Origin: JBBDWJ01 sp040902925
GTDB taxonomy: Bacteria; Acidobacteriota; Terriglobia; Bryobacterales; UBA6623
Direction of reading: 5' to 3'
Assembly (NCBI GenBank): GCA_040902925.1
Contig: JBBDWJ010000246.1
Coordinates: forward strand, 1-17,265
DNA: 17,265 bases
In this document: piece by piece, positions 1 through 7,761 of the stretch
Position numbering within the stretch: the first letter of the stretch is position 1
How the letters are laid out: the number at the start of each line of letters is the position of its first letter
Notes under the pieces: generated by a model
Told to the model about the DNA's origin: nothing
Seen by the model: only the letters and a program-made list of their open reading frames with translations
Database searches by the model: none
Translations under genes and position numbers: made by a program

Positions 1-91
1 AACCGCCACAAAAAAACAACCCAGATCGTCACCCACATCTATGTCGCGCACCCGCCGGTCGCGCCGCACTTCCCTTCTCTGCTAAACAATG

Positions 92-97
92 TATAGT
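92..97 (+). promoter_or_regulatory. Putative -10 box of the lipid operon
   Basis: TATAGT lies 28 bases before the ATG at 126 and would place transcription start near 103-105. No convincing -35 hexamer is seen at the right distance. The position favours ATG 126 over the GTG at 96, which would overlap this box. The rest of 1-91 holds nothing else I can support. Confidence 0.35.
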
Positions 98-125
98 GCC
101 GTTGTTTGCCGGCGGCGCTTCCCGG

Positions 126-2912
126 ATGTCCACCACCACAACTGCCCAGCAAACCGCGCGCGGCGCTGTCGAGGAACAGATACTCGGCATCGTGCGAGAG
201 CTGCTCACCGAGCTCGGTGCTCACGAAACCGCGCGGCAGGTGCGCCCGGCGTCCTCGCTCGAACGAGAGCTTGGACTTGGCAGCCTCGAGCGCGTCGAAC
301 TGCTGGTTCGCGTCGAGAGCCGTTTTCACCGCCGGCTTCCCGATGACTTCGCACAACGGGCGGAAACGGTGTCCGACTGGATCACGGCGATCGAGGGCGG
401 GACGGTGTCCACGGCGGCGCGATACCCGATCCACCAGCCCGGCGACGCACCGCCGCCGCCGGAAAGCGCGCTGAGTTTCACCGGCATCCTGCAAGGCCGA
501 GCGCAGGCACACCCGGAGCGGGTACAGATTCATCTGTTGGAAGAACACGGCGGCCAGCAGATCAGCTACGGAAAGCTGATCGAGCGCGCTTCCCTCGTGG
601 CAGCGGGCCTGAGGGCCGCTGGGCTGAAACGCAACGAGACGGTGGCGATCATGCTGCCGACCGGAGCGGATTTCTTCTATGCGTTTTTCGGCGTCATGCT
701 GGCCGGCGGAATCGCTGTGCCAATCTATCCACCGGCGCGCGCCAATCAGATCGAGGAATATGTCAACCGCCAGGTGTTGATTCTGCAAAACGCGGAAGTG
801 CGGTTTCTGATCTCGTTCGACCAGGTGCGGGCCGCGGCGCGGATCATGCGGTTGAAGCTGCCGAGCCTGATTGGCGTCACAACGGTGGCGGCGCTGAGCG
901 AGCGAGGCCGCACGGCGGCCATCCCCAACGAAACTCCCGTCGATACATTCTTTATCCAATACACCTCGGGCAGCACCGGCAACCCAAAAGGCGTGGTGCT
1001 GAGCCACTCGAACGTGCTCGCGAACGTACGCGGCATCGGCCGGGCCGTGCAGGCGCGCCCGGATGACGCCGTAGTCAGTTGGCTGCCGCTCTATCACGAC
1101 ATGGGACTGATCGGCTCGTGGCTTTTCAGCGTCTACCACGGCTTTCCGATTACCGTCATGTCGCCGCTGGCGTTTCTGTCGCGGCCCGAGCGCTGGCTGT
1201 GGGCGTTGAGCGACTCCGGTGGAACGCTCTGCCCGGCGCCGAATTTTTCCTACGAGTTGTGTGCTCGAAAAATTCCAGACGAAGCTTTGGAAGGCGTCGA
1301 TTTGAGCCGCTGGCGTATCGCGATCAACGCCGGCGAGCCTGTTTTGCCCGGCACGCTGGAGCGATTCGCTGAACGCTTCCGGCCGTACGGATTCCGTCCC
1401 GAAGCCTACGTGCCCTGCTACGGTTTGGCCGAATCGTCGGTGGCTCTAACCTTTCCAGCGATCGATCGCAGGCCCGTCATCGACACGATCCGCCGCGATG
1501 TTTTCGAGATGGAAGGCCGCGCTGTAACCGCCGGGAATTTCGATGGACCCGTGCTGCGATTCGTGGCCAACGGCGAGGCCCTGCCAGGCCACGAAGTGCG
1601 CCTCGTCGACGACCAGGAACACGATGTGGACGATCGCGTCCAAGGGCGCCTGCTGTTCCGCGGACCTTCCAAGACCAGCGGCTATTTTCGAAATCCGGAA
1701 GCGACCGCGGCAGTCGTCAACGCGGATGGCTGGATGGACTCCGGCGACCTGGCCTATCGCGCCGGCGGCGAAATCTACATCACCGGCCGCCTGAAAGACT
1801 GCATCATCAAAGCCGGCCACAACATCATTCCGCAGGAAGTCGAGATGGCCGCCGCGGAAGTGCCGGGAGTGCGGCGCGGCTGCGTAGCGGCGTTTGGCAG
1901 TGTTGATCCCGCCAGCGGTACCGAACGATTGATCGTTGTGGCCGAGACGCGCGCCGCCGGCAAGGCGGAGCTCGAGCGTATTCGCGCCGCCGTGGTCGAG
2001 GCCGTGAACGCGAAGTGCGGACTACCTCCGGATCATATCGAGCTTGTACCGCCGCACACGGTTCCCAAAACCTCGAGCGGCAAGATTCGGCGCAACGAAA
2101 CGCGCTCGATGTACGAGGGAGGCACGCTGCTGCGCCGGGCAGGGTCTCCGGCGGCTCAAGTTCTGCGCCTCTGGTTGGGAAATATCGGCCCGTGGCTGCG
2201 GCTGTCGCTGCGTGGCTTGATCGAGGCGGTGGATCGCGGTATCCGCGCCGGCTGGCTGTGGGCGCTGGCGATTGTCGCCGGCTTACTGCTGCGCGCCGTG
2301 CCGAGCCGCACAACCATGGCGCGCGGCGTGGCGGCGGTTGGAGCGATAATACTCGGCTTGAAAGGCGATCGAATTCAGGTCCGCGGTGCACTCGATACGA
2401 CCAGGCCTGCCGTGTTGATGATCAACCGCTCCAGCTCCGTTGACCTTCCGGCACTCGCCGCGGCTCTGCCCGTCGCGTTGTTTTCCGCGGACCATCGCGC
2501 CGTTGCGACTCTTCCAGCGCCGCTTCAATTTCTCTTTGCACCGCTAGTCGTCCCCGCCGTGGATTCGGAAGCGAATCCGCCCGGCGGTACGCTGCGTCAG
2601 CGTATCGAAAGCGCTTTGCGCAACGGCGAAACCGTCGTGGTGTTCGCCGATGTACCGATCGGCACGCCTCCGGCCCGCAGCCGGTTTCGGCTTGAGGCAA
2701 TCGAGGCCGCCCGCGAGACCGGCGCGCCCGTCTATCCTGTCTATCTGAACTGTGCGCGGGTTTCACCCGGCGCGCAAGGTGGGAGTCGCCCGCTGACCGT
2801 CACGATTGGGACGGCGATTCACCCCGAGGGGAACGACCCGCGCCGATTGGTGGCGTTGCGCGAAGAGATCCGAAACGCCATTGCCCAACAAGAAGTCGCC
2901 GCCAACGTGTAA
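126..2912 (+). CDS. ACP - fatty acyl-AMP ligase - PlsC-like acyltransferase fusion
   Basis: This 928-residue protein (from ATG 126; GTG 96 would add 10 residues) probably activates a fatty acid as acyl-adenylate and loads it on its own carrier domain. Residues 1-85 form an acyl carrier domain with the candidate phosphopantetheine serine S53 in LGLGSLERVEL; the usual DSL reads GSL. Residues about 115-670 are an adenylate-forming domain, with the AMP loop YTSGSTGNPKG (279-289), the FAAL-type SWLPLYHDMGL (318-328), YGLAESS, YITGRLKD and the catalytic lysine K653 in PKTSSGKIRR. A hydrophobic stretch (about 708-723) precedes a PlsC-like domain. There the HX4D motif reads R768-SSSV-D773 and FPEGT reads FADVPIGT, so this domain may be inactive. 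Aas has the opposite domain order. plsY starts 12 bases downstream, so the two are likely co-transcribed. Confidence 0.88.
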   Translation: MSTTTTAQQTARGAVEEQILGIVRELLTELGAHETARQVRPASSLERELGLGSLERVELLVRVESRFHRRLPDDFAQRAETVSDWITAIEGGTVSTAARYPIHQPGDAPPPPESALSFTGILQGRAQAHPERVQIHLLEEHGGQQISYGKLIERASLVAAGLRAAGLKRNETVAIMLPTGADFFYAFFGVMLAGGIAVPIYPPARANQIEEYVNRQVLILQNAEVRFLISFDQVRAAARIMRLKLPSLIGVTTVAALSERGRTAAIPNETPVDTFFIQYTSGSTGNPKGVVLSHSNVLANVRGIGRAVQARPDDAVVSWLPLYHDMGLIGSWLFSVYHGFPITVMSPLAFLSRPERWLWALSDSGGTLCPAPNFSYELCARKIPDEALEGVDLSRWRIAINAGEPVLPGTLERFAERFRPYGFRPEAYVPCYGLAESSVALTFPAIDRRPVIDTIRRDVFEMEGRAVTAGNFDGPVLRFVANGEALPGHEVRLVDDQEHDVDDRVQGRLLFRGPSKTSGYFRNPEATAAVVNADGWMDSGDLAYRAGGEIYITGRLKDCIIKAGHNIIPQEVEMAAAEVPGVRRGCVAAFGSVDPASGTERLIVVAETRAAGKAELERIRAAVVEAVNAKCGLPPDHIELVPPHTVPKTSSGKIRRNETRSMYEGGTLLRRAGSPAAQVLRLWLGNIGPWLRLSLRGLIEAVDRGIRAGWLWALAIVAGLLLRAVPSRTTMARGVAAVGAIILGLKGDRIQVRGALDTTRPAVLMINRSSSVDLPALAAALPVALFSADHRAVATLPAPLQFLFAPLVVPAVDSEANPPGGTLRQRIESALRNGETVVVFADVPIGTPPARSRFRLEAIEAARETGAPVYPVYLNCARVSPGAQGGSRPLTVTIGTAIHPEGNDPRRLVALREEIRNAIAQQEVAANV

Positions 2913-2924
2913 GCTTTTCTTTTC

Positions 2925-3503
2925 ATGATCGACACCACCGTTGCCTTAAAGATGCTGGTCTGTTTTCTGGCCGGCTCGATCCCTTTCGCTGTGCTAGCGA
3001 TGTTGGGCTCGGGAATCGATATCCGCACGGTCGGCTCGGGCAACCCAGGGTTCAACAACGTTCTGCGCGTGAGCAAGCCGCGCGCGATCCTAACGCTGAT
3101 CGGCGACATGGGGAAGGGTTTTTTGCCGGTGTGGTTGCTGACCCAGCCGGGCGACCCCTCGGGCTACGCCTGGTTGTTCGGATTCGCGACCGTCTTCGGC
3201 CACTGCTACTCGCCCTGGCTCAGATTCAACGGCGGCAAAGGCATCGCGACCTCCGCGGGCGTTATGCTGGCGATCTTCCCGCGCTGGGCGGCCGTGGCGC
3301 TGCTGTTTTTCGTGCTCGTGCGCCTGACCGGAAGCCGCAGAAAATGGCCCGAAGCCGGCATGATCGCGTCAGTGGCGACGTGGGTGTTCTTCACGCTGCT
3401 GATGTTTCTGTATGGAGATTCGATGGCGGCCAGGAATGCCGCGCTGATGACTGTTTTTCTGGCGTGGCGCCACCAGCAAAATTTTAGGAATCTATTTGGA
3501 TAA
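2925..3503 (+). CDS. plsY: Glycerol-3-phosphate acyltransferase PlsY
   Basis: This 192-residue multi-pass membrane protein matches PlsY, which transfers acyl groups from acyl-phosphate to glycerol-3-phosphate in the inner membrane. Signature segments appear in the family order: GSIPF (17-21), GSGNPGFNNVLR (37-48, where most members have GATN), DMGKG (61-65), GHCYSPWLRFNGGKGIAT (92-109) and the C-terminal RHQQN (182-186). Hydrophobic helices separate them. ATG 2925 lies 12 bases after the stop of the acyl-AMP ligase gene. The protein ends at NLFG, where PlsY proteins normally continue for several residues after this arginine-asparagine region. The stop TAA at 3501-3503 is three bases before a REP element, so the extreme C-terminus may have been trimmed by REP/RAYT insertion. 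No PlsX is present in the window. Confidence 0.93.
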   Translation: MIDTTVALKMLVCFLAGSIPFAVLAMLGSGIDIRTVGSGNPGFNNVLRVSKPRAILTLIGDMGKGFLPVWLLTQPGDPSGYAWLFGFATVFGHCYSPWLRFNGGKGIATSAGVMLAIFPRWAAVALLFFVLVRLTGSRRKWPEAGMIASVATWVFFTLLMFLYGDSMAARNAALMTVFLAWRHQQNFRNLFG

Positions 3504-3505
3504 AC

Positions 3506-3529
3506 GTGGCACAGGCAATCTTGCCTGTG
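3506..3529 (+). repeat. REP palindrome, left outer copy
   Basis: A GTGG head (3506-3509) is followed by a perfect 9-bp hairpin, CACAGGCAA / TTGCCTGTG, with a 2-base loop. A GTRG tetranucleotide plus hairpin is the known REP architecture read by RAYT proteins. A near-identical copy lies at 4178-4202. It starts three bases after the plsY stop and could act as a 3' mRNA hairpin. Confidence 0.85.
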
Positions 3530-3565
3530 TACCGCCAGGCCAGCCAACAACGCATGAGAAAGCGA

Positions 3566-4204
3566 TCAGCGGGCCAAACCTGAACAGACAGGATTGTCTG
3601 TTCCACGCGCGCTCGACCAAGGCCACTCTTCAGGTAATTCGACCAAGCCCGCTTTCACCGGATTGAATTCGATATAAGAAACAATTCTTTCAAACTCCAA
3701 ACCATCCCGAACCCAATGATCAAAAGACTCATCCTGCCAAAAAGGCTGTCCCCTTCGCCGGAGAATCCGATTGGCCTGGTTCGCGGTGATGCCTTTCAAT
3801 CCGCGCATGATCCTTCGAACATCAATAGCGGGGGTAAGCAGCAAGTGGATATGGTTCGACATGACAACATAGGCATGCAACGCGTAGAATCCAAGCTTGA
3901 AGTGCCCATGTTCAATTGCGTCGGCCGCAATCCGGGCAATGCGAGGTTCCTTAAGCCAAGTGGGCCCAAGGGCGGCTTTGTCGAGCAGGCGATCCCACTC
4001 AACGAACAACCGTCCTGTGTTCTCCGGAGAGACCGGCTTTTCAGTTAACTTTTGAAAGGCCACAGACGCCGGCAGAGTGCCGTGCAGACGCCAAGTGACA
4101 AATAGTGGTCTGCCCTCAGGATGCCAGTGAGGGAGGTTCCTTCGGTAGAAGGAGACTGGGATATTGTTGGGCGCAGTGTAGCACAGGCAATCTTGCCTGT
4201 GCAC
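3566..4204 (-). CDS. REP-associated tyrosine transposase (RAYT, Y1_Tnp/HUH family)
   Basis: RAYTs are single-strand DNA nucleases of the HUH superfamily that recognise and mobilise REP sequences. Visible features are FYRRNLPHW near the N-terminus, the metal-binding HUH motif in MSNHIHLLL, FWQDESFDHWVRD, and the candidate nucleophile tyrosine in YIEFNPVKAG, followed by EEWPWSSA as in this family. The frame is open to GTG 4282 (238 residues), but residues before FYRRN are encoded by REP sequence. I therefore chose GTG 4204 (212 residues), and neither start is secure. At the other end TDNPVCSGLAR is also REP-encoded. The gene is antisense to the lipid operon it interrupts and is flanked on each side by an inverted REP pair. 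It appears intact and may be active. Confidence 0.9.
   Translation of the reverse strand: MHRQDCLCYTAPNNIPVSFYRRNLPHWHPEGRPLFVTWRLHGTLPASVAFQKLTEKPVSPENTGRLFVEWDRLLDKAALGPTWLKEPRIARIAADAIEHGHFKLGFYALHAYVVMSNHIHLLLTPAIDVRRIMRGLKGITANQANRILRRRGQPFWQDESFDHWVRDGLEFERIVSYIEFNPVKAGLVELPEEWPWSSARGTDNPVCSGLAR
3583..3606 (-). repeat. REP palindrome, left inner copy (inverted)
   Basis: On the minus strand a GTGG head (plus-strand CCAC, 3603-3606) precedes a hairpin with arms AACAGACA / TGTCTGTT and a 4-base loop. It is the same REP family as 3506-3529 in opposite orientation, with a paired G-C to A-T change that keeps the stem. The two left copies form a BIME-like unit with centres about 73 bases apart. 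This copy overlaps the 3' end of the RAYT reading frame. Confidence 0.82.
4178..4202 (+). repeat. REP palindrome, right outer copy
   Basis: A GTAG head (4178-4181) is followed by CACAGGCAA / TTGCCTGTG with a 2-base loop; a further G-C pair can close the stem (4181/4202). The hairpin is identical to the copy at 3510-3529, and the head is the textbook REP tetranucleotide. It overlaps the upstream part of the RAYT frame. Confidence 0.85.
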
Positions 4205-4235
4205 ATTATCCTGCCTGCGTAGGCCAGAAGTAAGC

Positions 4236-4958
4236 GTGAGCAGCGATCCGTACATGAGGACAGACAGGATTGTCTGTCCCACCGCCTTCTACGACTTCGA
4301 CGGCACGCTCGTTTCGAGCAACGTCGTCACCCGCTACGCCTTTTTCGCCAAGAACCACCCTGCCAAGCTGCAAGCCGCATGGCGCTACGCCAAGGTCGTG
4401 GCGGGCGTGCCTGTGTGGCTGGGGCTGGATGCAATTTCGAGACGCCTGTTCAATGAAATTTTCTTCCGGCAGTATCGCGGCCTCGGTCGCGATTGGCTGA
4501 TCGCACAATCCGAAAAGCTCTACGAGCACGAAATTCTGCCGAAGCTGTTCGCGGGAACACGGCAGTTGCTCGAAGCAGACCGCGCGCAGGGCCACCGGCT
4601 CGTGCTCGTCAGCGGCGGCTTCGATTTCGATCTCGCTCCGTTTGTGCGCGAGTTTGGGTTCGACGATCTGATCTCAAACCAACTCGAATTCGAAAACGGC
4701 GTCGCAACCGGCCGCGTCATCGAGCCCTTACTCGCCGAGCAAGAGAAAGTCAACGCCATCCGCCGATACTGCGCCGAGTATAATGTGGATGCGGCACGCG
4801 CCAAGGCCTACTCCGACAGCTTTTCCGATCTTCCGATGCTCGAAGTTGTCGGCTCGCCTGCGGCCGTGAACCCGGACCGCCGCTTGCGCCGCATTGCGAT
4901 CGAACGCGGCTGGCCGGTTCTGAATCTGCGAGATAGAGAAGCCGTGCCGCTGGGGTAG
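4236..4958 (+). CDS. HAD-IB family (SerB/CicA-like) phosphatase
   Basis: This is a HAD-superfamily phosphohydrolase of about 240 residues. Counting from GTG 4236, motif I is the DFDGT nucleophile pair D20/D22, motif II is S126 in LVLVSGGFD, the motif III lysine is probably K171, and motif IV is SDSFSDLP with D194 and D198. The helical cap between motifs I and II fits subfamily IB. Its place beside lipid acyltransferases and a lipid kinase suggests a phosphorylated lipid intermediate as substrate; that is inference. The start is unclear. Both GTG 4236 and ATG 4254 lie just before or at the REP palindrome 4259-4282, so the residues before AFYDFDGT are REP-encoded. No good Shine-Dalgarno sequence precedes either. 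Confidence 0.87.
   Translation: MSSDPYMRTDRIVCPTAFYDFDGTLVSSNVVTRYAFFAKNHPAKLQAAWRYAKVVAGVPVWLGLDAISRRLFNEIFFRQYRGLGRDWLIAQSEKLYEHEILPKLFAGTRQLLEADRAQGHRLVLVSGGFDFDLAPFVREFGFDDLISNQLEFENGVATGRVIEPLLAEQEKVNAIRRYCAEYNVDAARAKAYSDSFSDLPMLEVVGSPAAVNPDRRLRRIAIERGWPVLNLRDREAVPLG
4259..4282 (-). repeat. REP palindrome, right inner copy (inverted)
   Basis: On the minus strand a GTGG head (plus-strand CCAC, 4279-4282) precedes arms GACAGACA / TGTCTGTC with loop GGAT. It pairs with 4178-4202 as a second BIME-like unit, centres about 77 bases apart. It lies inside the 5' end of the HAD phosphatase reading frame and encodes residues such as TDRIVC. Confidence 0.83.
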
Positions 4959-4975
4959 CTTCTTTCGCTCGTCGA

Positions 4976-4999
4976 TTGCGCGCATATTGCAGCGCGCAA
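4976..4999. other. Intergenic inverted repeat before the DUF2088 gene
   Basis: Perfect 8-bp arms TTGCGCGC / GCGCGCAA flank an 8-base loop in the 52-base gap between the HAD and LarA-like genes, ending 11 bases before ATG 5011. No T-run follows, so a simple terminator is unlikely. It could be an mRNA processing hairpin or an operator. Confidence 0.4.
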
Positions 5000-5010
5000 C
5001 GTAGTCCCTG

Positions 5011-6693
5011 ATGGCGACACACACTCAACACGTTCCCGTTGCCTCTGATTTTGACTTGGGTGATCCCACGCCGAACGCGGTCGGGCGCAAAGCGCGCGTC
5101 TCGCACGAAGGCTGCGTCGTTCACCTCGAGCCAAACTCCGCCAACCGCCTGATGTGGTCAGGCGAAGACCTGCTCGACGTGAAGCTGCCCGCGGGAACTC
5201 GTGTCGTCTATCCGAAACCGACCATCCCCGGCATTCCCGACCGCGAAGCGGGCATCCGTTACGCGTTGGCGCATCCCGAGGAGATGGACCCGCTCGAGGC
5301 GCTGCTGCGTCCGGGTATGAAAGTCACCATCGCGATCGACGACATCTCGAAGCCGCTGCCCAAGATGTTCAAGCCCGACGTACGGCAGTCGATCCTCGAG
5401 ATCGTGCTCGAACTGCTGACCGCCAAGGGCGTCACCGACGTACACCTCATCATCGCGACCGCGTTTCACCGCCGCATGGAGCCGTTCGAGATCCGCCACG
5501 CTGTCGGTAATCGCATTTTTGACGCCTATCACCCCGACCGCCTCTACAACCACGACGGCGAGGCGCCCGATGGCATGGTGGAGTTGGGCGTCACCGACCA
5601 CGGCGAACACGCCCGCATCAACCGCCGGGCGGCCGAATCCGACCTGCTGATCTACGTCAACGTCTCGCTGGTGCCGATGGGCGGCGGAAACCAATCCGTG
5701 TCCGTCGGCCTGAGCGACTATGCCGTGCTGCAAGCGCATCACAACCCGCAAACCATCGCGGCTTGCGATTCGTATTTCGACTACAACGGCTCGGCGCTGG
5801 CGCGATCGACAGACCGGCTCAGTCGTGTCATCGAAAAGCACCTCAAGGTTTTCCACATCGACACGGTCACCAACAACGCCATGTTCGACCCGAAACTGGC
5901 GTTCTTCATGAAGAACGAGGACCGCTGGTCCGCGCTCGACCGCGCCTCGTTCAAGACCGCGCAGTGGGCCCTTAAGAAAATGCCGCGCGCAACGAAACGG
6001 AAGCTGCTGTTTGCCTTCCCTGCCCCTTACGGATTGACCGCGATTCACGCCGGCGCGACCGAGGCCTGCTACCGCAAGAACCTCGCCTATTCGTATTCGC
6101 AGTATTGCGTGCCAGTCGAAGGGCAGTCCGACGTCGTCGTCTTCGGCGTGCCGTTCATCTCGCCCTATAACGTCAATTCGATTCTGAATCCGCTGCTGGT
6201 GCGCGTGCTGGCGTTGGGATATTTCTTCAACATGTACCGCGGCATGCCCGTAGTCAAGAAAAACGGCGTGCTGATTCTGACGCACCCGCTCTACGACGAG
6301 TTTGACCCGCGCCATCACGCCGCCTACAACGAGTTCTTTCACCGCGTGCTGCCGGAATCGACCGACTCTTCCGTGCTGCAAAAATACGAAGCGGAGTTTG
6401 CCCACAATCCCGAGTACATCGAGATGTACCGTCACGGCTACGGCTACCACGGCGTGCATCCGTTCTACATGTGGTACTGGGGTGAGAACGGTCACCGCCA
6501 CTGCGGCAAAGTAATTGTCGTCGGCGCCGAAGATAAGATGGCCGCCAAGGTCATGGGATGGGATTGCGCCGCGACGATGGACGAAGCCATCGAGATGGCG
6601 CAGTCGCACGTGGGACGCAAGCCAAGCATCACGCACGTCCACATCCCCCCCATCAACATGGTTGACGTCGCCGGGACGCGCGAGACCATCTAG
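5011..6693 (+). CDS. LarA-like (DUF2088, lactate racemase domain) protein
   Basis: This 560-residue soluble protein resembles LarA, the nickel-pincer (NPN) lactate racemase. Similarities are DDISKPLP (110-117, compare the LarA D-x-T/S-R-P motif), IIATAFHRR (147-155), NHDGEAPDG (180-188) and INRRAAESDLLIYV (203-216), followed by a glycine-rich loop VPMGGGNQS (221-229). LarA-family enzymes epimerise alpha-hydroxy acids. Here the DITRP arginine is K114, and from memory of the family pattern the cofactor Lys and His positions read R205 and M223, so the chemistry may differ. No larB, larC or larE cofactor genes are in the window. It is longer than LarA (about 425 residues). It lies 52 bases after the HAD gene and 5 bases before the SDR gene, so it is probably in the lipid operon. 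The start is not backed by a Shine-Dalgarno sequence. Confidence 0.82.
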   Translation: MATHTQHVPVASDFDLGDPTPNAVGRKARVSHEGCVVHLEPNSANRLMWSGEDLLDVKLPAGTRVVYPKPTIPGIPDREAGIRYALAHPEEMDPLEALLRPGMKVTIAIDDISKPLPKMFKPDVRQSILEIVLELLTAKGVTDVHLIIATAFHRRMEPFEIRHAVGNRIFDAYHPDRLYNHDGEAPDGMVELGVTDHGEHARINRRAAESDLLIYVNVSLVPMGGGNQSVSVGLSDYAVLQAHHNPQTIAACDSYFDYNGSALARSTDRLSRVIEKHLKVFHIDTVTNNAMFDPKLAFFMKNEDRWSALDRASFKTAQWALKKMPRATKRKLLFAFPAPYGLTAIHAGATEACYRKNLAYSYSQYCVPVEGQSDVVVFGVPFISPYNVNSILNPLLVRVLALGYFFNMYRGMPVVKKNGVLILTHPLYDEFDPRHHAAYNEFFHRVLPESTDSSVLQKYEAEFAHNPEYIEMYRHGYGYHGVHPFYMWYWGENGHRHCGKVIVVGAEDKMAAKVMGWDCAATMDEAIEMAQSHVGRKPSITHVHIPPINMVDVAGTRETI

Positions 6694-6698
6694 ATCCC

Positions 6699-7688
6699 AT
6701 GAAAACAATTCTGGTCACCGGCTCAACCGGTTTCCTTGGCCGGCATCTCGTCGCGCAGCTCAAGGACCGCGAGCCCGAGGCGAGGTTGCGTCTGCTGTGC
6801 CGATCGGCCTGCAGCAATGACAGTGCGGTCGAAATCGTTCAAGGCGACATCGTTTCTCGGCAGGACGTATTGCGCGCCGCCGAGGGCGCCAGCGAGATCT
6901 ACCATCTCGCCGGAATCGTTGACCGCGAGGCAAAAGACTACTGGCGGCAGTACACGACGCACGTCGAAGGCGTACGCAACGTTTGCGAGGCGATAAAGCT
7001 GCACAACGTCGGCAAAACCGTACACGTATCTTCCTCGGGAACCATCGCCGTCGGCCCCGACCCTATCCATCACGACGAAAACGCCGGCTTCAAGAACGAC
7101 GTTGTCGCGGAGTGGCCCTACTACCTCAGCAAAATCTACTCGGAAAAGCTGGCGCTTCACTATGCCCGGCACGACGGATTGCCGCTGGTGGTGGTGAACC
7201 CGAGCCTGCTGCTCGGGCCCGGCGACGAGCGCCAGTCATCGACGGGCGATGTGGTGTTGTTCTTGGACGGCCAGATCCTGGTGATCCCGACCGGCGGGCT
7301 CAACCTGCTCGATGCGCGTGACGCCGCGGCCGGCTTGATCGCCGCGATGGAGCGCGGCCGGCCCGGCGAGCGCTACCTTCTGGGCGGCGCCAATCTTAGT
7401 TTCCACGAGTGGATTCGCATGGTCTCGAAGGTTTCCGGCGTGCCGGCGCCGAAGATGATGGTGCCGCCGGCGCTGTCGCTGCTCGGCGCGCGTGTGATGC
7501 GCAAGGTCTATCCCTTGGCGGGCAAACAGTTCAAGCTTGACGACGCCTCCGTCAAGATGTCGTCGCTGTTTTGGTATTGCGATACAAGCAAAGCGCGGCG
7601 CGAGCTTGGCTTCACGACGCGCGATGCGCTCGTGACGATTCGCGATACAGTCGAGGATCTGCAGAAACGCAAGCAGGCTGCCGCCTGA
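6699..7688 (+). CDS. NAD(P)-dependent epimerase/reductase (extended SDR)
   Basis: This 329-residue protein has the N-terminal Rossmann motif VTGSTGFLG (G8, G11, G14), the typical D50 after the third strand, the SSSGT segment (111-115) and the catalytic YxxxK as Y141-K145 in PYYLSK. These place it among extended or atypical SDRs, near the dihydroflavonol-reductase/3-beta-HSD/HpnA group that reduces carbonyls or epimerises sugars. The short start gap (5 bases after the LarA-like stop) points to co-translation. The lipid context makes a keto-lipid or keto-intermediate reductase plausible, for example a CerR-like role, but no serine palmitoyltransferase is in the window and the substrate cannot be read from sequence. 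Confidence 0.85.
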   Translation: MKTILVTGSTGFLGRHLVAQLKDREPEARLRLLCRSACSNDSAVEIVQGDIVSRQDVLRAAEGASEIYHLAGIVDREAKDYWRQYTTHVEGVRNVCEAIKLHNVGKTVHVSSSGTIAVGPDPIHHDENAGFKNDVVAEWPYYLSKIYSEKLALHYARHDGLPLVVVNPSLLLGPGDERQSSTGDVVLFLDGQILVIPTGGLNLLDARDAAAGLIAAMERGRPGERYLLGGANLSFHEWIRMVSKVSGVPAPKMMVPPALSLLGARVMRKVYPLAGKQFKLDDASVKMSSLFWYCDTSKARRELGFTTRDALVTIRDTVEDLQKRKQAAA

Positions 7689-7706
7689 TCCGGCACGCAA
7701 AAGGGC

Positions 7707-7736
7707 GGGAGCCACACTCGTTGTGTGAGCCCCCAC
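7707..7736 (-). repeat. Possible eroded REP-like hairpin
   Basis: Read on the minus strand, a GTGG head (plus CCAC, 7733-7736) precedes an imperfect hairpin. An inner stem CACAC / GTGTG (7713-7717, 7723-7727) and an outer GGG/CCC are separated by a small internal loop. It sits in the gap between the SDR stop and the lipid-kinase start, like the other REPs that abut stop codons. Similarity to the RAYT-flanking family is limited to the architecture. Confidence 0.4.
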
Positions 7737-7761
7737 GTTGGCCGTTTCCTATTCGCCGTCT

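Noticed and set aside
1..38. Possible start of a divergent minus-strand gene (ATG at 38, MWVTIWVVFLWR)
   Set aside because: Only 12 codons before the window edge and no ribosome site; cannot be judged.
39..1139. 366-residue minus-strand frame opposite the acyl-AMP ligase gene
   Set aside because: No domain, Arg/His/Asp-rich, fully antisense to a gene with clear motifs; a GC-driven shadow.
3506..4282. CRISPR-like repeats
   Set aside because: Only two copies of each hairpin with a transposase between them and no regular spacers; they are REP elements.
5158..6708. 516-residue minus-strand frame opposite the LarA-like gene
   Set aside because: Val/Asp/His-biased composition typical of an antisense frame; no recognisable motif.
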